Numbered from the stretch's first letter, positions 31,113-41,190 are shown. The stretch: DNA of 64,000 nucleotides from Haematococcus lacustris (GCA_030144725.1 JASKMD010000003.1:16974618-17038617); one strand, 5' to 3'. Numbers and translations are program-made. The notes: generated by a model not told the origin, from the sequence alone.

Positions 31113-33757
31113 CCAGGGTCGGGGTTGGGGTACAATGGTTTTGGTGGACATGATCAGTTATTGCAAGTGGGGCACGGACATAGGCATGCGTGATAGTGAG
31201 AGAGCAGGCAGAGCAGTGACTACCTGAAGGCTGGGGAGGGTGGCCAATATGCTGGAAGCTACACCAGTGCTCACCTAAGGCGCGCAGTCAGGGAGGTGCT
31301 GGTGGCTGGGCCCAGGCTGGGAGGGGTGCTCACCTGAAGGCATTGCGTGCATCTGGCACATAGCGTCCATTGTGGCGGTGCAGCCCCTCCTCAACAATCC
31401 AGTGCCTGCACGACCCAGACCTTGCCCAGCTCCGTTTCCAAGTTGGCCGCCCTAGTCTGGAGGGGGACCGTCCCCTTCAGGGTATGCTGGTGGTGGTGGC
31501 TGCTGCGCCTGCTAGTGCTGCAAGTGAAGAGAGGGTGGGTGGGAGTGTAATGTCGGGCTGGGGCCGGGGCTGCTGGCCCCTCATTGTGCGGGTGAGCATG
31601 CCAAGTGTGGGCTTGAGTGTGGACCTGCTTAGTATGGACTTGCTAGCCTCTGACCCGCAGGATTTGAACCCAGGTACACAGCCCCAGGGAGTCAATGGTG
31701 GTGCAAGTGGTGCCATGAACTAAACACCGGCCCAGCTTGGCAGCGAAGCGCAGCTGAGTCGGGTGGCACTACTCGGTACCTGGTGTGGTGGTATCGCTTG
31801 ACCGAGTCCCAGATTGACCTGCATTGGCAGCAGAAAGGGAGGAAGTGCAGATGGGTGAGAGGGCAGGAGGTTAGAGACAGGCAGCTCATGCGACAGACTG
31901 ACCATCCCAGCTCCAGCAGCAAGCTGTGGTCACGCTCCCACCTGCAGACGCTCCAGACAGCAGGCAGGTAAGCAAACATGGCAGGTGCTTGAGGAGGTGC
32001 ATGCATGGGCATACATGCATGGGCATACATGCATGGGCTCGTCAGTACTGATAGCCTGCCCCGTGGTTATTGACATAGCTCGCAATTGCTCAAGCTCTTG
32101 ATGCAACAACAAAGGCTGTTCCATGCCTGGTTGCCCACAATCCAAAAGCCCACAAAATACTTCTGGTGCAGGTGTGTTGGGCTGTCCTTCTCAACCATGC
32201 ATCCTAAGCATGCATGGTGTTGGGCTGTGGGTGGCACCCTCACACAGTGCCGGGGTGTTAGGCTGAGGGCAAACTTACCATTCCAGGTCGATGCTGAGCA
32301 GCGCACATCCAGGCCGACTTGGTCTTAGTAGCTTAGTGAGGGCCGGCGGTGCCTGGCCACTGTCGCCTGGCCGCCCCCCTGCAGAGGACCCCGCTTCTAA
32401 CCCTGGCGGGGGCAGCACCCTGGCTGATTTTTTCATTGTGAGAGTCATAGGAGTGGCTCTGCCATCGCCCTGAAGCCGCTGACTCAGCAGGGCGTGGTGC
32501 GGCAGCAGGCGCAGCAGCAGCTGCTGAGCTGGGGGTGAGGCGGCAGCTGACTCACTGGGGTGGGGTGCATGGGAGGGGAGGCCAGATGGCTGGCAGCTGC
32601 CCGGCTGTGCAGGGCAGGCGGCAGGGACTGGACTGCCCTCTGTGGATGCGGAGCCAGGAGGATCAGCAGGAGCCCCCAGGGCAATCGGCTCAGGGAGCAA
32701 GGGGCCTGCCACTGCAGTCTGCAGCTGAGTCAGCAGCCACTGCGCCTCCACCAGCTCCTGCTGAGCCTGCACCCAGGGGGAGTCGAGCATCAGCAGCTTC
32801 TTGCCAGTTGGCAAGCCAGCAGCAGGGAAGATGCATCCTGGGTGTGGGTGACAGTGTGAGGTTCAGCATGCACCAGAAGGACACTGTGTGCAAAGAGAGC
32901 AGTTTGTGCAGAGAATAGTATGTGAGGGATGTAGTGTGCGAAGAGAGGAATGTGTGAGGGATGCAGTTTGTGAAGAGAGGATGTGTGAGGGATACAGTTT
33001 GTGAAGAGAGGAATGTGTGAGGGATGCAGTTTGTAAAGAGAGGAATGTGTGAGGGATGCAGTTTGTGAAGAGAGGAGCGTGTGAAGAGAGCAGTTGTTTT
33101 AGAGAGGAGTGTGCACGTCATGTAGCCTGCTGCTCCCATCTGCTACATGAAGTGGTGCGCAGCTCAGTGCCAGGTGTTATAGCACTCCTAGCCTGGTTGC
33201 AAGCGGCCTGCTTCAGCGCCCCATCGCAGGTATTGGTCGCATCACACAGATCACACACATCCAGCAGATCAAACAGATCACTCTTGACCACAGACCACAC
33301 CACACCATCATCCCAGCGTGTGCTGGGTGGGCGGCTGATGGCACACAGCTCTCAGGGACACGACGAGTGCCAGCTGACAGTTTGGGTGCAGAGGTGCAAG
33401 GTGATGTGCTAGATTGCAAGCTTGCAGATGTTGCCTGGTGGCAGTGGTACTCAGCAGCCTTGGGGCGCGCAAATAAGCAAAACAGGCAGGTCGTACTGGT
33501 TCAAACTTATGGGCTATGGGGGGAGAGGAGTAAGGAGTGTGGCAATGCAAACATGTGTGAAGGGGGGGGAAGGGGGGGGGTCTTGCCTTGGCTGTTTTTT
33601 GAGCTTTTACACGAGCTGCTTTGGCTGCCTTGTCCTCTTTTACTCTTTTGAAAGGGCCGAGGGTTGTGAAGGGCAGTGAGCCTTGGCCTCGATCAGGGGT
33701 GGCTTCGTCCGCATAGCATGCGGGCTGAGCGCTATCATCTTGCTTGTCGCTCTGCAT
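26165..33757 (-). CDS. Multi-exon helical protein gene (whole locus; exons listed separately)
   Basis: Minus-strand stretches with protein-like sequence and GT..AG borders occur from a likely N-terminus at 33757 down to 26165. Phases agree for 31818-31780 to 31405-31334, for 30915-30833 to 28303-28109, and on to 27014-26928 and 26232-26165. The peptide is mainly helical (LANGLAALQ joined to [32 protein letters not shown]). No domain is recognised. Several small exons remain unplaced (candidates near 32150-32060, 31290 and 31240), and the 3' end was not found. The intron 30832-28304 contains an antisense hAT transposase and a TIR element. It could be two genes rather than one. Confidence 0.5.
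26405..26475. repeat. GATGGT/GGTGAT microsatellite
   Basis: About 70 bp of imperfect GTGATG hexamers, probably intronic. Confidence 0.9.
26928..27014 (-). CDS. Helical protein gene exon
   Basis: Acceptor GGTGCAG|GTTGAC, donor GCTGCAG|GTAGAG, exactly 29 codons in phase 0. [18 protein letters not shown], then [11 protein letters not shown]. Confidence 0.62.
27577..27640. repeat. Short tandem repeat of ATGCCGGGTGTGAC units
   Basis: Four imperfect copies of a 14-16 bp unit. It lies in the intron or flank of the minus-strand helical protein gene. Confidence 0.8.
28109..28303 (-). CDS. Helical protein gene exon
   Basis: Acceptor TTAACGCAG|GCCGAC, donor TGAGG|GTGAGT, exactly 65 codons in phase 0. 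[17 protein letters not shown], then a Gly/Gln/Ala linker and [11 protein letters not shown]. Confidence 0.6.
28552..29005. mobile_element. 454-bp TIR element (MITE-like) with internal tandem repeats
   Basis: The ends are perfect 19-bp inverted repeats: TATCCCTTTACATTACGGG at 28552-28570 and its complement at 28987-29005. The outermost TA could be a TA target-site duplication with a 17-bp TIR starting TCCC. There is no ORF inside, and four tandem 51-bp repeats fill the middle. This looks like a non-autonomous DNA transposon. Confidence 0.75.
28707..28909. repeat. Four 50-51 bp tandem repeats inside the TIR element
   Basis: Units share TTTTACTGTAACCGC, TAACCGC and TTTACTGAAAAAG. Each contains two ACCGC words, which could be protein-binding sites such as transposase sites. 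Confidence 0.85.
29225..30420 (+). pseudogene. hAT-family transposase, internally deleted, with in-frame stop at 29585
   Basis: A frame from the ATG at 29225 ([17 protein letters not shown]) holds a BED-like zinc-finger region with CEHC then H...H spacing (about 29390-29455) and ends at TAG 29585-29587. The same frame reopens at once and runs to about 30420 and beyond. It has an acidic Glu tract (29680-29780) and then a typical hAT C-terminal dimerisation domain: [29 protein letters not shown] and [12 protein letters not shown]. The central DDE catalytic core is missing. No 8-bp target-site duplication or hAT TIR was found. The open tail to 30838 is Gln-rich and overlaps an exon of the opposite-strand gene, so I end the call near 30420. 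Confidence 0.75.
30833..30915 (-). CDS. Helical protein gene exon
   Basis: Acceptor GGTCCAG|AC, donor TTACAG|GTGAGC, 83 bp. [18 protein letters not shown], then LANGLAALQ. Ends in phase 0, matching 28303. Confidence 0.55.
30976..31120. repeat. GGGGTC hexanucleotide repeat (about 24 copies)
   Basis: Near-perfect GGGGTC array with GGGGCC variants. It lies in the intron between exons 31405-31334 and 30915-30833 of the minus-strand gene. G-quadruplex-prone on the plus strand. Confidence 0.95.
31334..31405 (-). CDS. Helical protein gene exon
   Basis: Acceptor GTCGTGCAG|G, donor CTTCAG|GTGAGC, 72 bp. [20 protein letters not shown] plus three residues; phase 2 on both sides. Confidence 0.55.
31780..31818 (-). 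CDS. Helical protein gene small exon (39 bp)
   Basis: Acceptor AATGCAG|GTCAAT, donor CACCAG|GTACCG. In the frame that fits the next exon it reads [12 protein letters not shown]. Confidence 0.45.
32279..32766 (-). CDS. Helical protein gene exon (163 codons)
   Basis: Acceptor GGGTGCAG|GCTCAG, donor GGAATG|GTAAGT (strong). It encodes [19 protein letters not shown], then a Pro/Ser/Ala-rich linker, [18 protein letters not shown], and ends [10 protein letters not shown]. Confidence 0.58.
32885..33110. repeat. Minisatellite, about 32-bp units (GTGTGAGGGATGCAGTTTGT-type)
   Basis: About seven imperfect copies of a unit containing GAGGAATGTGTGAGGGATGC. It lies in an intron of the helical protein gene. 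Open frames across it are repeat artefacts. Confidence 0.88.
33580..33757 (-). CDS. Likely first exon of the helical protein gene
   Basis: ATG at 33757 in a good context (AACAATGC), frame [18 protein letters not shown], then a Lys/Ala-rich charged helix ([16 protein letters not shown]). The 3' border is not fixed; no clear donor follows before a C-rich run. Confidence 0.45.
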
Positions 33758-33909
33758 TGTTTCCTGCCGCAAATGAGGGCGCGAGACGAGGCTCCATGTG
33801 GCTCGGTTGGGGGGCGGTTATAGGGACATGGAAACCTCGCCGTCTCGCCTCGCCGCCTCGCCCCGCCATTGGAACCGCGCGTTAAGTCTGGATGCGGACG
33901 AAGCAAATG

Positions 33910-34500
33910 AAATCTAGTGGACCAACAATATCAGGACCATTTGAATTACTAATGAATTACCAAAACAATCAGGTCATTAAATCACAATACTACCAGACTG
34001 AATATGGTGCAGTTTTGCACGACGAGCTTTGGTGCAGTGCTGCATCATTAAGTATGGTGTATGAATAAATCACGTCCCACAGATTACAACGAATTTGTCT
34101 ACTGTGTTGTTGGCCATGGAACAACAGTCTCATTTCGAGGCGAACCGTATAAAAATAACAACCCAACCAAAATCGCTAGTTGTGCACTGATATGCGTGTG
34201 TGCATACATCGTCAGGCCTGCTGTTAACTCATCTCTGGTGTAGTCAGGATGCCCGGCAGTGCGTGGCAGTACCAGGGTTGTGAGCGACGATTGTCATCTT
34301 TTAAATGCAGGCCCTATTCGCGGTCGCGGTTTTATTGATAGTTTGAATTTATTGAGTAGCTAGCGGTGGTCCGTTGGCAACGAACTTCACGCTGGTGGTA
34401 GTGGCCGGTGCTTGCAGCAGCATATGCTTTTGCTACTGGGCGACTGGTACTGTGCGTTTGCTATTGTGCGATTGACACCTCGCGATGGTAGCGAATAGCC
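33910..34500. other. No gene seen
   Basis: About 600 bp of less GC-rich spacer upstream of the minus-strand gene start. No coding or repeat structure is recognised. Confidence 0.45.
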
Positions 34501-34735
34501 ATTGCCTGCACATTGCCTTGCACTGCGGTTTTCACTATGCCATTGCCACTGTGCGATAGCAGCATTTGCCTCTGTGCGATGGCATGGCCACAGCACGAGT
34601 ATTACTACGCGAATGCCACTATGCCATTGCCACTATGCCATTGCCACTGTGCCATTGCGACTGTGCCATTGCCATCGTGCGATTGCCATTGTGCTGTAGC
34701 AGCAAATTGCCATTGCCACTATGCGGATGTGGGCA
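34500..34735. repeat. Degenerate tandem repeat of GCCATTGCCACTRT-type words
   Basis: About 15 copies of a 12-15 bp word (ATGCCATTGCC, TGCGATTGCC), most regular at 34610-34700. Confidence 0.85.
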
Positions 34736-35299
34736 ATGGGTGCTTGCGCTTGCTCTGGCGGTCCCGCCATACAAACGCTGCCAAGACTTACGGCTCTAAT
34801 GCAAGTGGGTGAGCGAAGTGGCTGACGACGACGGCTGACGCGGCGGATACTTCGCATACCTACTCGAACTGCAAGGCAGTTGATGGGCAATAGTTCGTAT
34901 TCATGAAGGCCCTTTCGAAAGGGCGCTAATTACCCTTTTCGCACTGGCGCGGCGAAATGAATTTATTTGAATTAAATAAGATTCCTCCCGGTCGATTGGT
35001 GCCACAGTCGCTCCCGCACGTCCCGCTCGTACCGTTAGTTGCTGATTGGCCTCAGCCACGCCAAATGGATGCGGCTGGATGGGAATGGTTGTGCGGCTGG
35101 ATGGGATGCTATGGTATGCTATGATAGCGACGAGGAGCTAACCGCGGGCCCACAGTTTCGGCCTGGCAAAAAAGTGCGGTGGGTGAAAGCAGAAAGTCGC
35201 GGGAACCGCACGCTGCGGGCTAGAGGCGTGGGCCAAGCGGCAGGTGAGGTCGACGAACAGCTGCGGTGCAGCAGCGCTGACTGACTACAAAAAGGAGCA

Positions 35300-35700
35300 G
35301 CTGTGCTATAGAGAGAAGCAGCTGTGCTACAGAGCAGCTGTGCGAAAGAGCAGCTGTGCGAAAGAGAGGAGCAGCTGTGATGCTAGGCAGGCGCAGCTGT
35401 GCTACAGAGAGGAGCCGCTGTGGTGCCAGGCAGGAGCAGTTGTGGGGCTGGGTAGAAGCAGCTGGGTGCCAGACAGGAGCAGCTGTGGGGCTGGGTAGGA
35501 GCAACTGTGGTGCCAGGCAGGAGCAACTATGGGGCTGGGTAGGAGCAGCTGTGGTGCCAGGCAGGGGCAGCTGTGGTGCCAGGCAGGAGCAGCTGTGGTG
35601 CCAGGCAGGAGCAGCTGTGGTGCCAGGCAGGAGCAGCTGTGGTGCCAGGCAGGAGCAGCTGTGGTGCCAGGCAGGAGCAGCTGTGGTGCTAGGGGCTAGG
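35300..35700. repeat. Minisatellite, 22-bp units (GGAGCAGCTGTGGTGCCAGG-type)
   Basis: The 3' half (35490-35690) is near-perfect 22-bp units. The 5' part has diverged 15-22 bp forms with AAGAGCAGCTGTGC. All three frames are open through it as an artefact. Confidence 0.92.
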
Positions 35701-35739
35701 GAGTGGCAGCAGTATGGCTGCAGGGCAGTGCATAGACAG

Positions 35740-35744
35740 CCCCT
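35740..35744 (-). terminator. Candidate poly(A) signal TGTAA (minus strand)
   Basis: TGTAA, the usual polyadenylation signal of volvocine green algae, lies about 195 bp past the stop codon at 35937 on the same strand. Confidence 0.45.
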
Positions 35745-35936
35745 TACATGTGTCTCCTCTTCTAACATATGTAAGCAACAGGAACAAGCGTCTTCTCCAA
35801 CGCGTTTCCACAGTTAAACTAGACTTGTCCCCTTCCATAAAGCTCCTTCCACGTATCGTTGTCAACCAATCCATGTAAACCATGCAAACAAGCCAGTCAC
35901 AATCAACAGCTGATCCACAGACTGATGGCATGTCGC

Positions 35937-36055
35937 TCACTTCCTGCCCTCCAGCTTGTTGGCTATGGCAGACATGTTGTACACACCCTGGACAGCCCCC
36001 CCCCCACATGCCCATGCTGATGCCCATAGCTTGGTGATTTGAGCAGCCTCCACCC
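35937..36055 (-). CDS. Orphan 3'-terminal exon
   Basis: After the acceptor ATGCCCAG|GG at 36055 the frame reads VEAAQITKLWASAWACGG, then VQGVYNMSAIANKLEGRK and a stop at 35937-35939. It is followed by a well-placed TGTAA. No upstream exons are recognised, and the DNA to the right is repeat-like, so the gene may be truncated. Confidence 0.45.
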
Positions 36056-36857
36056 CTGGGCATTGCGCGTGGAGCAGCGTGGGTGACAACCATACATCCG
36101 CACTCAACAACACGCGACATGTTCGTGAGATGTTCGCAGGCGCGATTGGTACACTCGTCTCAGGATGGGATGCTTTTACGAGCACGTCATGGAGCCGCAC
36201 TGGCCTGACAAGGAGTTTCGCAGGGCAGTTCGGCGTCCTTCATGTGGCTCAGAGAGACAAGCGTGTCGATGTCAACCCACTTGCCCAAGCGGCCAACATC
36301 GGTCAACGCACTAGCCAACGCAGCCAAACTCGACTACACCTGCTGCTCGCACCTGCCTGCGTGACCGGGGCTCCGCGTGGCTAGGCCCCGACCTGGCTGC
36401 GGTTGGACCCAGGAGAAATGGGTTATTCTGGAAAAGTGCAAACGAGAAAGAATGCATTACACCCCAATAAGACCCCCTCACACCGTTTAAACTATGAAAA
36501 AACCACGCTCTCCAGGGCTGCGGGCTTGCCAAGAATACAAGATAAAGCTGAAGCAATTTACTGCGGGGTCAGAACGTGAATGGACCGAGGCAGTCGCGAG
36601 AGGTTCGGAAGATTCCGTTGACCGGTAGCCTCGCCAATGCGAAAAGGGTAAATGGCCCGGTTCGCATTCGGTTCGTTTTTCGATATCCGATGTCGTTGGC
36701 GGTTATCTGGTTAACTGCCGCGCTGTCGCTGGCTGGCTTCGCTGACGGTCGGCTAGTGGTGTAAGGAGCAGGCTGGACAGGGACGCAGAAGCTGATGCGC
36801 TAGAGGAGGAGGAGTGGGAGCGTAGATGGGAGATCGGATCGAAGATGAGATTGTATT

Positions 36858-37774
36858 GGTCACCCCCGCCATTGGCTGCACCCCTGATAAACTCCGACCG
36901 GTCTTTGAGAGTTTTACAGCGAATTTTGCGCAGGGCGGTGCAGCTCATCAAAGCGAAGCTAGCGGGCTGCTCGGGCTGATGTGCACCTGTGCCGGGGCGG
37001 GCGGGGGTGTTGAGAATCTTGGTCGCGTTGTGCCGGGAATGGCCTGCTTAGTGGGTCTGTGATCAGCGAACAGCTATCGCGCTCAGCGGCCCAACTTTTC
37101 AATTTTTTTGATTTTTGGTCGGGCGCAGTACCCCCCCTGACATGTGTTCTAGTGCTAGTGCTAGTGCTGATGACATGTTTGAGGGTGTTTGTATGGCGTG
37201 TGGCCTGTCCCTGCACCCGAACAGCGTGCAACTCGTGTCTTCGAAATGGGCACTTTTCCGGCCGCCATAACTGTCCAACCAGGACGTCAAATGATGAACT
37301 GACAGTTCTGTGCGGCTCCTTGTGTGGGTTCCTAACGTGTCTGTTAGACAGAAACGCGTTGTCTTGATGTGTGGGCCGTTTCATGTGGGGGGGGGGGTGA
37401 TACTCATATCAGCTCGATTTCTGCATCATTTTTACTAATTTTAGCTGGGTTTGGCTGCACAGTGACCACAGGCACTACTGTATTGGACAACTTGAAGTTG
37501 CTGTCACATGTGGACTGAACCCGTGTTGAAGAATGCGATGTTAAGCGCTGTTGCATGCTGGTCCAGGCTGCCTTTAGCAGTCGCTAAGAGTGTCTGCGTG
37601 GCGCCAGAACACATCGCGTGTTGGGGGCCAGCCACCCGGCAAACCGCTGGGGCTGGCTGCACTCTAGTTAGACCATCACCAGCTCATCGCACCAGTCGGC
37701 GACCTCATCCGTGCAGAAATGAGAAAGTTTTTATCTCTTGAGCCACGGGGGTGCAGCCAATGGCGGGGGTGACC
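36858..37774. mobile_element. 917-bp TIR DNA element (family M1, full-length copy)
   Basis: Inverted ends of 27-28 bp begin GGTCACCCCCGCCATTGGCT at 36858 and at 37774 on the complement. No transposase is encoded. Related pieces lie at 45998-46230 (right end, inverted) and 62490-62922 (left end, inverted). No clear target-site duplication; the flanks of most ends are A/T-rich. Confidence 0.78.
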
Positions 37775-37904
37775 CACTGTGTTGCACCCGCTTAGGGCGC
37801 GACCGGACCTTGTTAAGGTAATTAGTCTTAACACAACCTTAACACAGCCGCCTGGCCCCACCCCCTGGCGCGTTTGAATCGGTGGGACGAGGGGGTGTCT
37901 GCGT

Positions 37905-38125
37905 GGTGGTGGTGTCCATATCCACGCAGGGGGTGTCCATATCCACGCAGGGGGTGGGGCCATATCCACGTGGTGGTGTCCATATCCACGCACCATATGG
38001 ATATGCCGCGTCATATGGATATGGACCGTGGATGCTATGGACGTGGATGATATGGATATATGCCGCATATGGTATGACATGGCATATATCCATAAGGCAT
38101 ATATCACAAGGCATGCCTCATATAA
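37905..38125. repeat. CATATCCACG / GGCATATATC repeat mosaic, copy 1
   Basis: A patchwork of short words (GTCCATATCCACGCAGGGGG, GGTATGACATGGCATAT, ATATCACAAGGCATGCCTCA) that recurs in different order at 41200-41460. Many words are palindromic (CCATATGG, GCATATATGC). Confidence 0.8.
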
Positions 38126-38564
38126 GTAGTGAGCGGTTCCTTAATTAAGTGTAATTAAGCGTTCTATTAAGTAGTAAGTCGCTTACTATCACTTAATATT
38201 AAGCGCGTTGAGGCGCTTTCCCACCGCGGTTCAAATCGCGGGAAACTTGTTCGCGGTTTCATCAAGTGAAATGTCAGTGGAATGTCAGTGGTGGTGCTAC
38301 AATGCCCTGAGCGACAAGCTCAGAGCGCACGCTAGACGCACTATTTGGGATGTTCGCATTGATGTAGACGGTTGTCCTGCACCCGTTATTGCCGTGATAA
38401 ATGGCGAAGCATCCCCTTGTTGGGGAGTCCCCTAATTGGGGAGTTCGTGGTCCTGCCTAAAAAGTATATCAACCCCTTTACTGAATACGCGATAGCTTTT
38501 CATCACTACAAGCACAAGCACACGATCGTTTAGTGTTTGCTCGCGGTATTACCATTTGTACACA

Positions 38565-38766
38565 TATGATATAATGATATCAATTATAATTAATATTAAG
38601 AATCATTTGTTTATTATTATATTATATAATAATAGTAAATAATAATATCTTATTATTTATTACTATATTATTTTATATATATTACATTATATATTATATT
38701 ATTCATTAATTATTGTATTGTATGTATTTTTTATATTTATTTATTATAATTTACATATTATTTATT
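38565..38766. other. AT-rich island
   Basis: About 200 bp of nearly pure A/T (ATTATTATAT words) in a GC-rich genome, with no ORF. Compare 40865-41190. Confidence 0.9.
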
Positions 38767-39169
38767 ACCCCAGCGCACGGGTCGCAACCGCAATCCACTC
38801 CTACAATTTAGTCCCTGCGTTTGTCCCTGCGTTCTACCGACCTTGTCCGATCGGGCTGAAGTTTTGATAGATGACAGTTTTCAGAAAATAAAACATATTT
38901 TTCAAGAAAAATATTTGGAAAAATCCAAAAGCTGCTGCGCTGGGGCCCGCAACCTATCCCTGCACTTATCCCTGCACCTACGCCCCAGGGCCGCAGCGCA
39001 GCCGCCTTTGATTTTTTCAAAATATTTTTTCTGGAAAATATGTTTTATTTTCTGCAAACTACCATCTATCAAAATTTCAGCCCGATCGGACAAGGTCGGT
39101 AGAACGCAGGGACAAACGCAGGGACTAAATTGTAGGAGTGGATTGCGGTTGCGACCCGTGCGCTGGGGT
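38767..39169. mobile_element. Foldback element 1 (about 180-bp inverted arms)
   Basis: ACCCCAGCGCACGGGTCGCA at 38767 matches the complement ending at 39169. The inner match continues with few mismatches for about 180 bp per arm (CTACAATTTAGTCCCTGCG, GACCTTGTCCGATCGGGCTG), leaving a short centre near 38950-38980. No ORF. No certain target-site duplication. Confidence 0.88.
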
Positions 39170-39425
39170 CGCACAGCTGCACTCATAGCAGTGTGGGTCA
39201 AAAAGAAGCTACTTAATACACTTAAGTCACCTAATACGACCGGCCTTAATTTAATTAAGCTATTAAGTTAATATTAAGCGGAGGAACCGCACCCTACATA
39301 TAAGGCCTCATATACCGTACTCTCCCTTTTGATTCCCTATCCCGAATCGTTTTTGTCCTTCGGGAAACCGGGAATGATTAAACAATGTATTTCTTTGGTC
39401 TTTCGGGAAGTAGTCAAACAATTAG

Positions 39426-39776
39426 TTGACCTTGACGAAAGTGCCAGCAATGGACCAGTTTGTGGTACGGGGCATCAGTGCAGGTTACGCAGCTGATAAT
39501 CTGCACTGCGAGCTCCTTTTGCATGATGAACAACGCTTCCAAATGTCTCTTAATCGTCAAGCGGCAATGATTGAGAAGCGACTACCTGAGACCATTAACT
39601 TTGGGCCTTCTCCACGCCTCAATCTTGCCGCATCGCCCATCACACCTCCTGCTCTCGCACGCACCGGAACGGCGTTTGAGAACTGGTGGCATCCTGCTAG
39701 AATCCAGCCCACCCTTGGCTGGGCCAGGGGGAGGCGGGCCAGGCTGGGGCAAAGGCTGGTGCGGCGGGTTAACTAG
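39426..39776 (+). CDS. ORF in M2 element, N-terminal part
   Basis: It starts MTLTKVPAMDQFVVRG and has a plausible folded section up to LPETINFGPSPRLN, then low-complexity. It overlaps the next ORF in another frame. Possibly the remains of an element-encoded protein; not recognised. Confidence 0.3.
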   Translation: MTLTKVPAMDQFVVRGISAGYAADNLHCELLLHDEQRFQMSLNRQAAMIEKRLPETINFGPSPRLNLAASPITPPALARTGTAFENWWHPARIQPTLGWARGRRARLGQRLVRRVN

Positions 39777-39786
39777 GGTGGCTGCT

Positions 39787-40200
39787 ATGCCACGGGCAAG
39801 GTCGAGGGAGGTGGGCCAGGCTGCGGCAAAGGCTGGGGTCACAGGACAGGCAAGGGTGGCAATCAGACTGGCAACCATGTCAAGGGGGGAGGCGGCTGGT
39901 CATACACGGGCAGCCGGCCAAGGCAGGGCGCTTGCTTTGGCCAAGGCAGCAGAATGGGTGGCTGCAGAAGTACGCAAGTCTGAATGCTCCAAGGCAGATG
40001 ATGAGATATGCCGCCACTGCCAGCAGCGGCAGGAGGACCACGACTGCATGAGCGAGGTTCAGTGCCCCATGTGGTCATGTGACAAGGCCACAAGAAGAGA
40101 GACCACGACAATTGACAATGTCAATCATATGATTTTCATGCGAGATTATTGGGGTGAGAGGCTTGATTATTTCTATGCACGAAGACGTTCTCAAAACTAA
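39787..40200 (+). CDS. ORF in M2 element with Cys/His cluster at C-terminus
   Basis: From MPRARSREVGQ (ATG 39787) the frame has an Ala/Arg/Gly-rich section and then ICRHCQQRQEDHDC, QCPMWSC and a C-terminal IFMRDYWGERLDYFYARR. The C..C...H..C...C spacing could bind zinc. The open frame extends upstream to 39571. Function unknown; a degraded transposase accessory protein is one possibility. Confidence 0.35.
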   Translation: MPRARSREVGQAAAKAGVTGQARVAIRLATMSRGEAAGHTRAAGQGRALALAKAAEWVAAEVRKSECSKADDEICRHCQQRQEDHDCMSEVQCPMWSCDKATRRETTTIDNVNHMIFMRDYWGERLDYFYARRRSQN

Positions 40201-40309
40201 CTATCGACGTACTTTGGCCATCGGGGAACTTGAAACAATAAAAAATATGGCTCGGGAATAATATTTTTATTATAGTTTTCGAGGCCTCGGGAATCAAAAG
40301 GGAGAGTAC

Positions 40310-40758
40310 GGACCTTTTTCTGAAACAACGCCAAATTCAAAGATTATTTGAACCTTCTTATGAAATTTGCCGAGGTTGGGCAGCAGCTTATCGACCGCCA
40401 ACCGCACTACGTGCTACGTCGAAGTGCGCTTCAGATTCGGGGCCACCAAGGAGGCGCTGAGGCGCAGTAGCTTGCAAACACACTTTTTTAAGTTACTTGT
40501 AATTACTTTGATTATCTACGAGGACCCCCGCACGTGGGCACCGAAGGACCCCCGCTCGTAGATAATTACGAGTAACTTAAAAAAGTGTGTGCGCAAGCTA
40601 CTGCGCCTCAACGCCTCCTTGGTGGCCCCGAACCTGAAGCGCACTTCGACGTAGCACGTAGTGCGGTTGGCGGTCGCTGAGCTGCTGCCCAATCCCGGCG
40701 AACTTCATAAGAAGGTTCAAATAATCTTTGAATTTGGCGTTGTTTCAGAAAAAGGTCC
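40310..40758. mobile_element. Foldback element 2 (about 205-bp inverted arms) with 3-bp TSD
   Basis: Inverted arms begin GGACCTTTTTCTGAAACAAC (40310) and end with the complement at 40758. The arms are almost identical, and the centre (40515-40565) is itself palindromic around CTACGAG. The flanking TAC at 40307-40309 and 40759-40761 is a 3-bp duplication inside the terminal repeat of element M2. Confidence 0.85.
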
Positions 40759-40864
40759 TACGGTAAGGCATATATAAATGCCTTATGTGATATATATGTG
40801 ATATGCCTTATAATATGTGATATGCCTTATTGTGATATATATGCCTTGTGATATATGCCTTATA

Positions 40865-41190
40865 TGCATGCCTTGTGATATATGCCATGATATATGCCGC
40901 ATATATATATATATATATTTATAATTAAATATCATTATTATCATATATTTATTCATATCATATTATAAATTCATATTATTATATTATCAATATTATATTA
41001 TTATATTAATGATACTATTATTATTCATTTATTTATAATATTATAGTTATAATTAATAATATTAATATTAGTATTATTAACTATTATCAGCTAAATATTA
41101 TATGACATATATTTTATATAATATATGTCATATATTATATATATGCATATTAATAATATTATATATGCCTTGTGATATATATCATATATA
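40865..41190. other. AT-rich island
   Basis: About 320 bp almost free of G/C, with ATATTAT words, flanked by GGCATATATCACAA tandem words. No ORF. Confidence 0.9.

Larger units (their letters stand above)
39313..40765. mobile_element. TIR element (family M2) interrupted by foldback element 2
   Basis: The left end TACCGTACTCTCCCTTTTGA continues to TTCCC (25 bp). The right end is its complement (40289-40309) completed by GGTA at 40762-40765 once the foldback and one TAC are removed. About 1 kb without the insertion. It contains the open frames at 39426-39776 and 39571-40200. Confidence 0.75.

Noticed and set aside
31655..31735. tRNA-like signal on the minus strand (GGGTTCAAATCC B-box)
   Set aside because: The T-stem pairs poorly, and no acceptor or anticodon stem can be formed around it.
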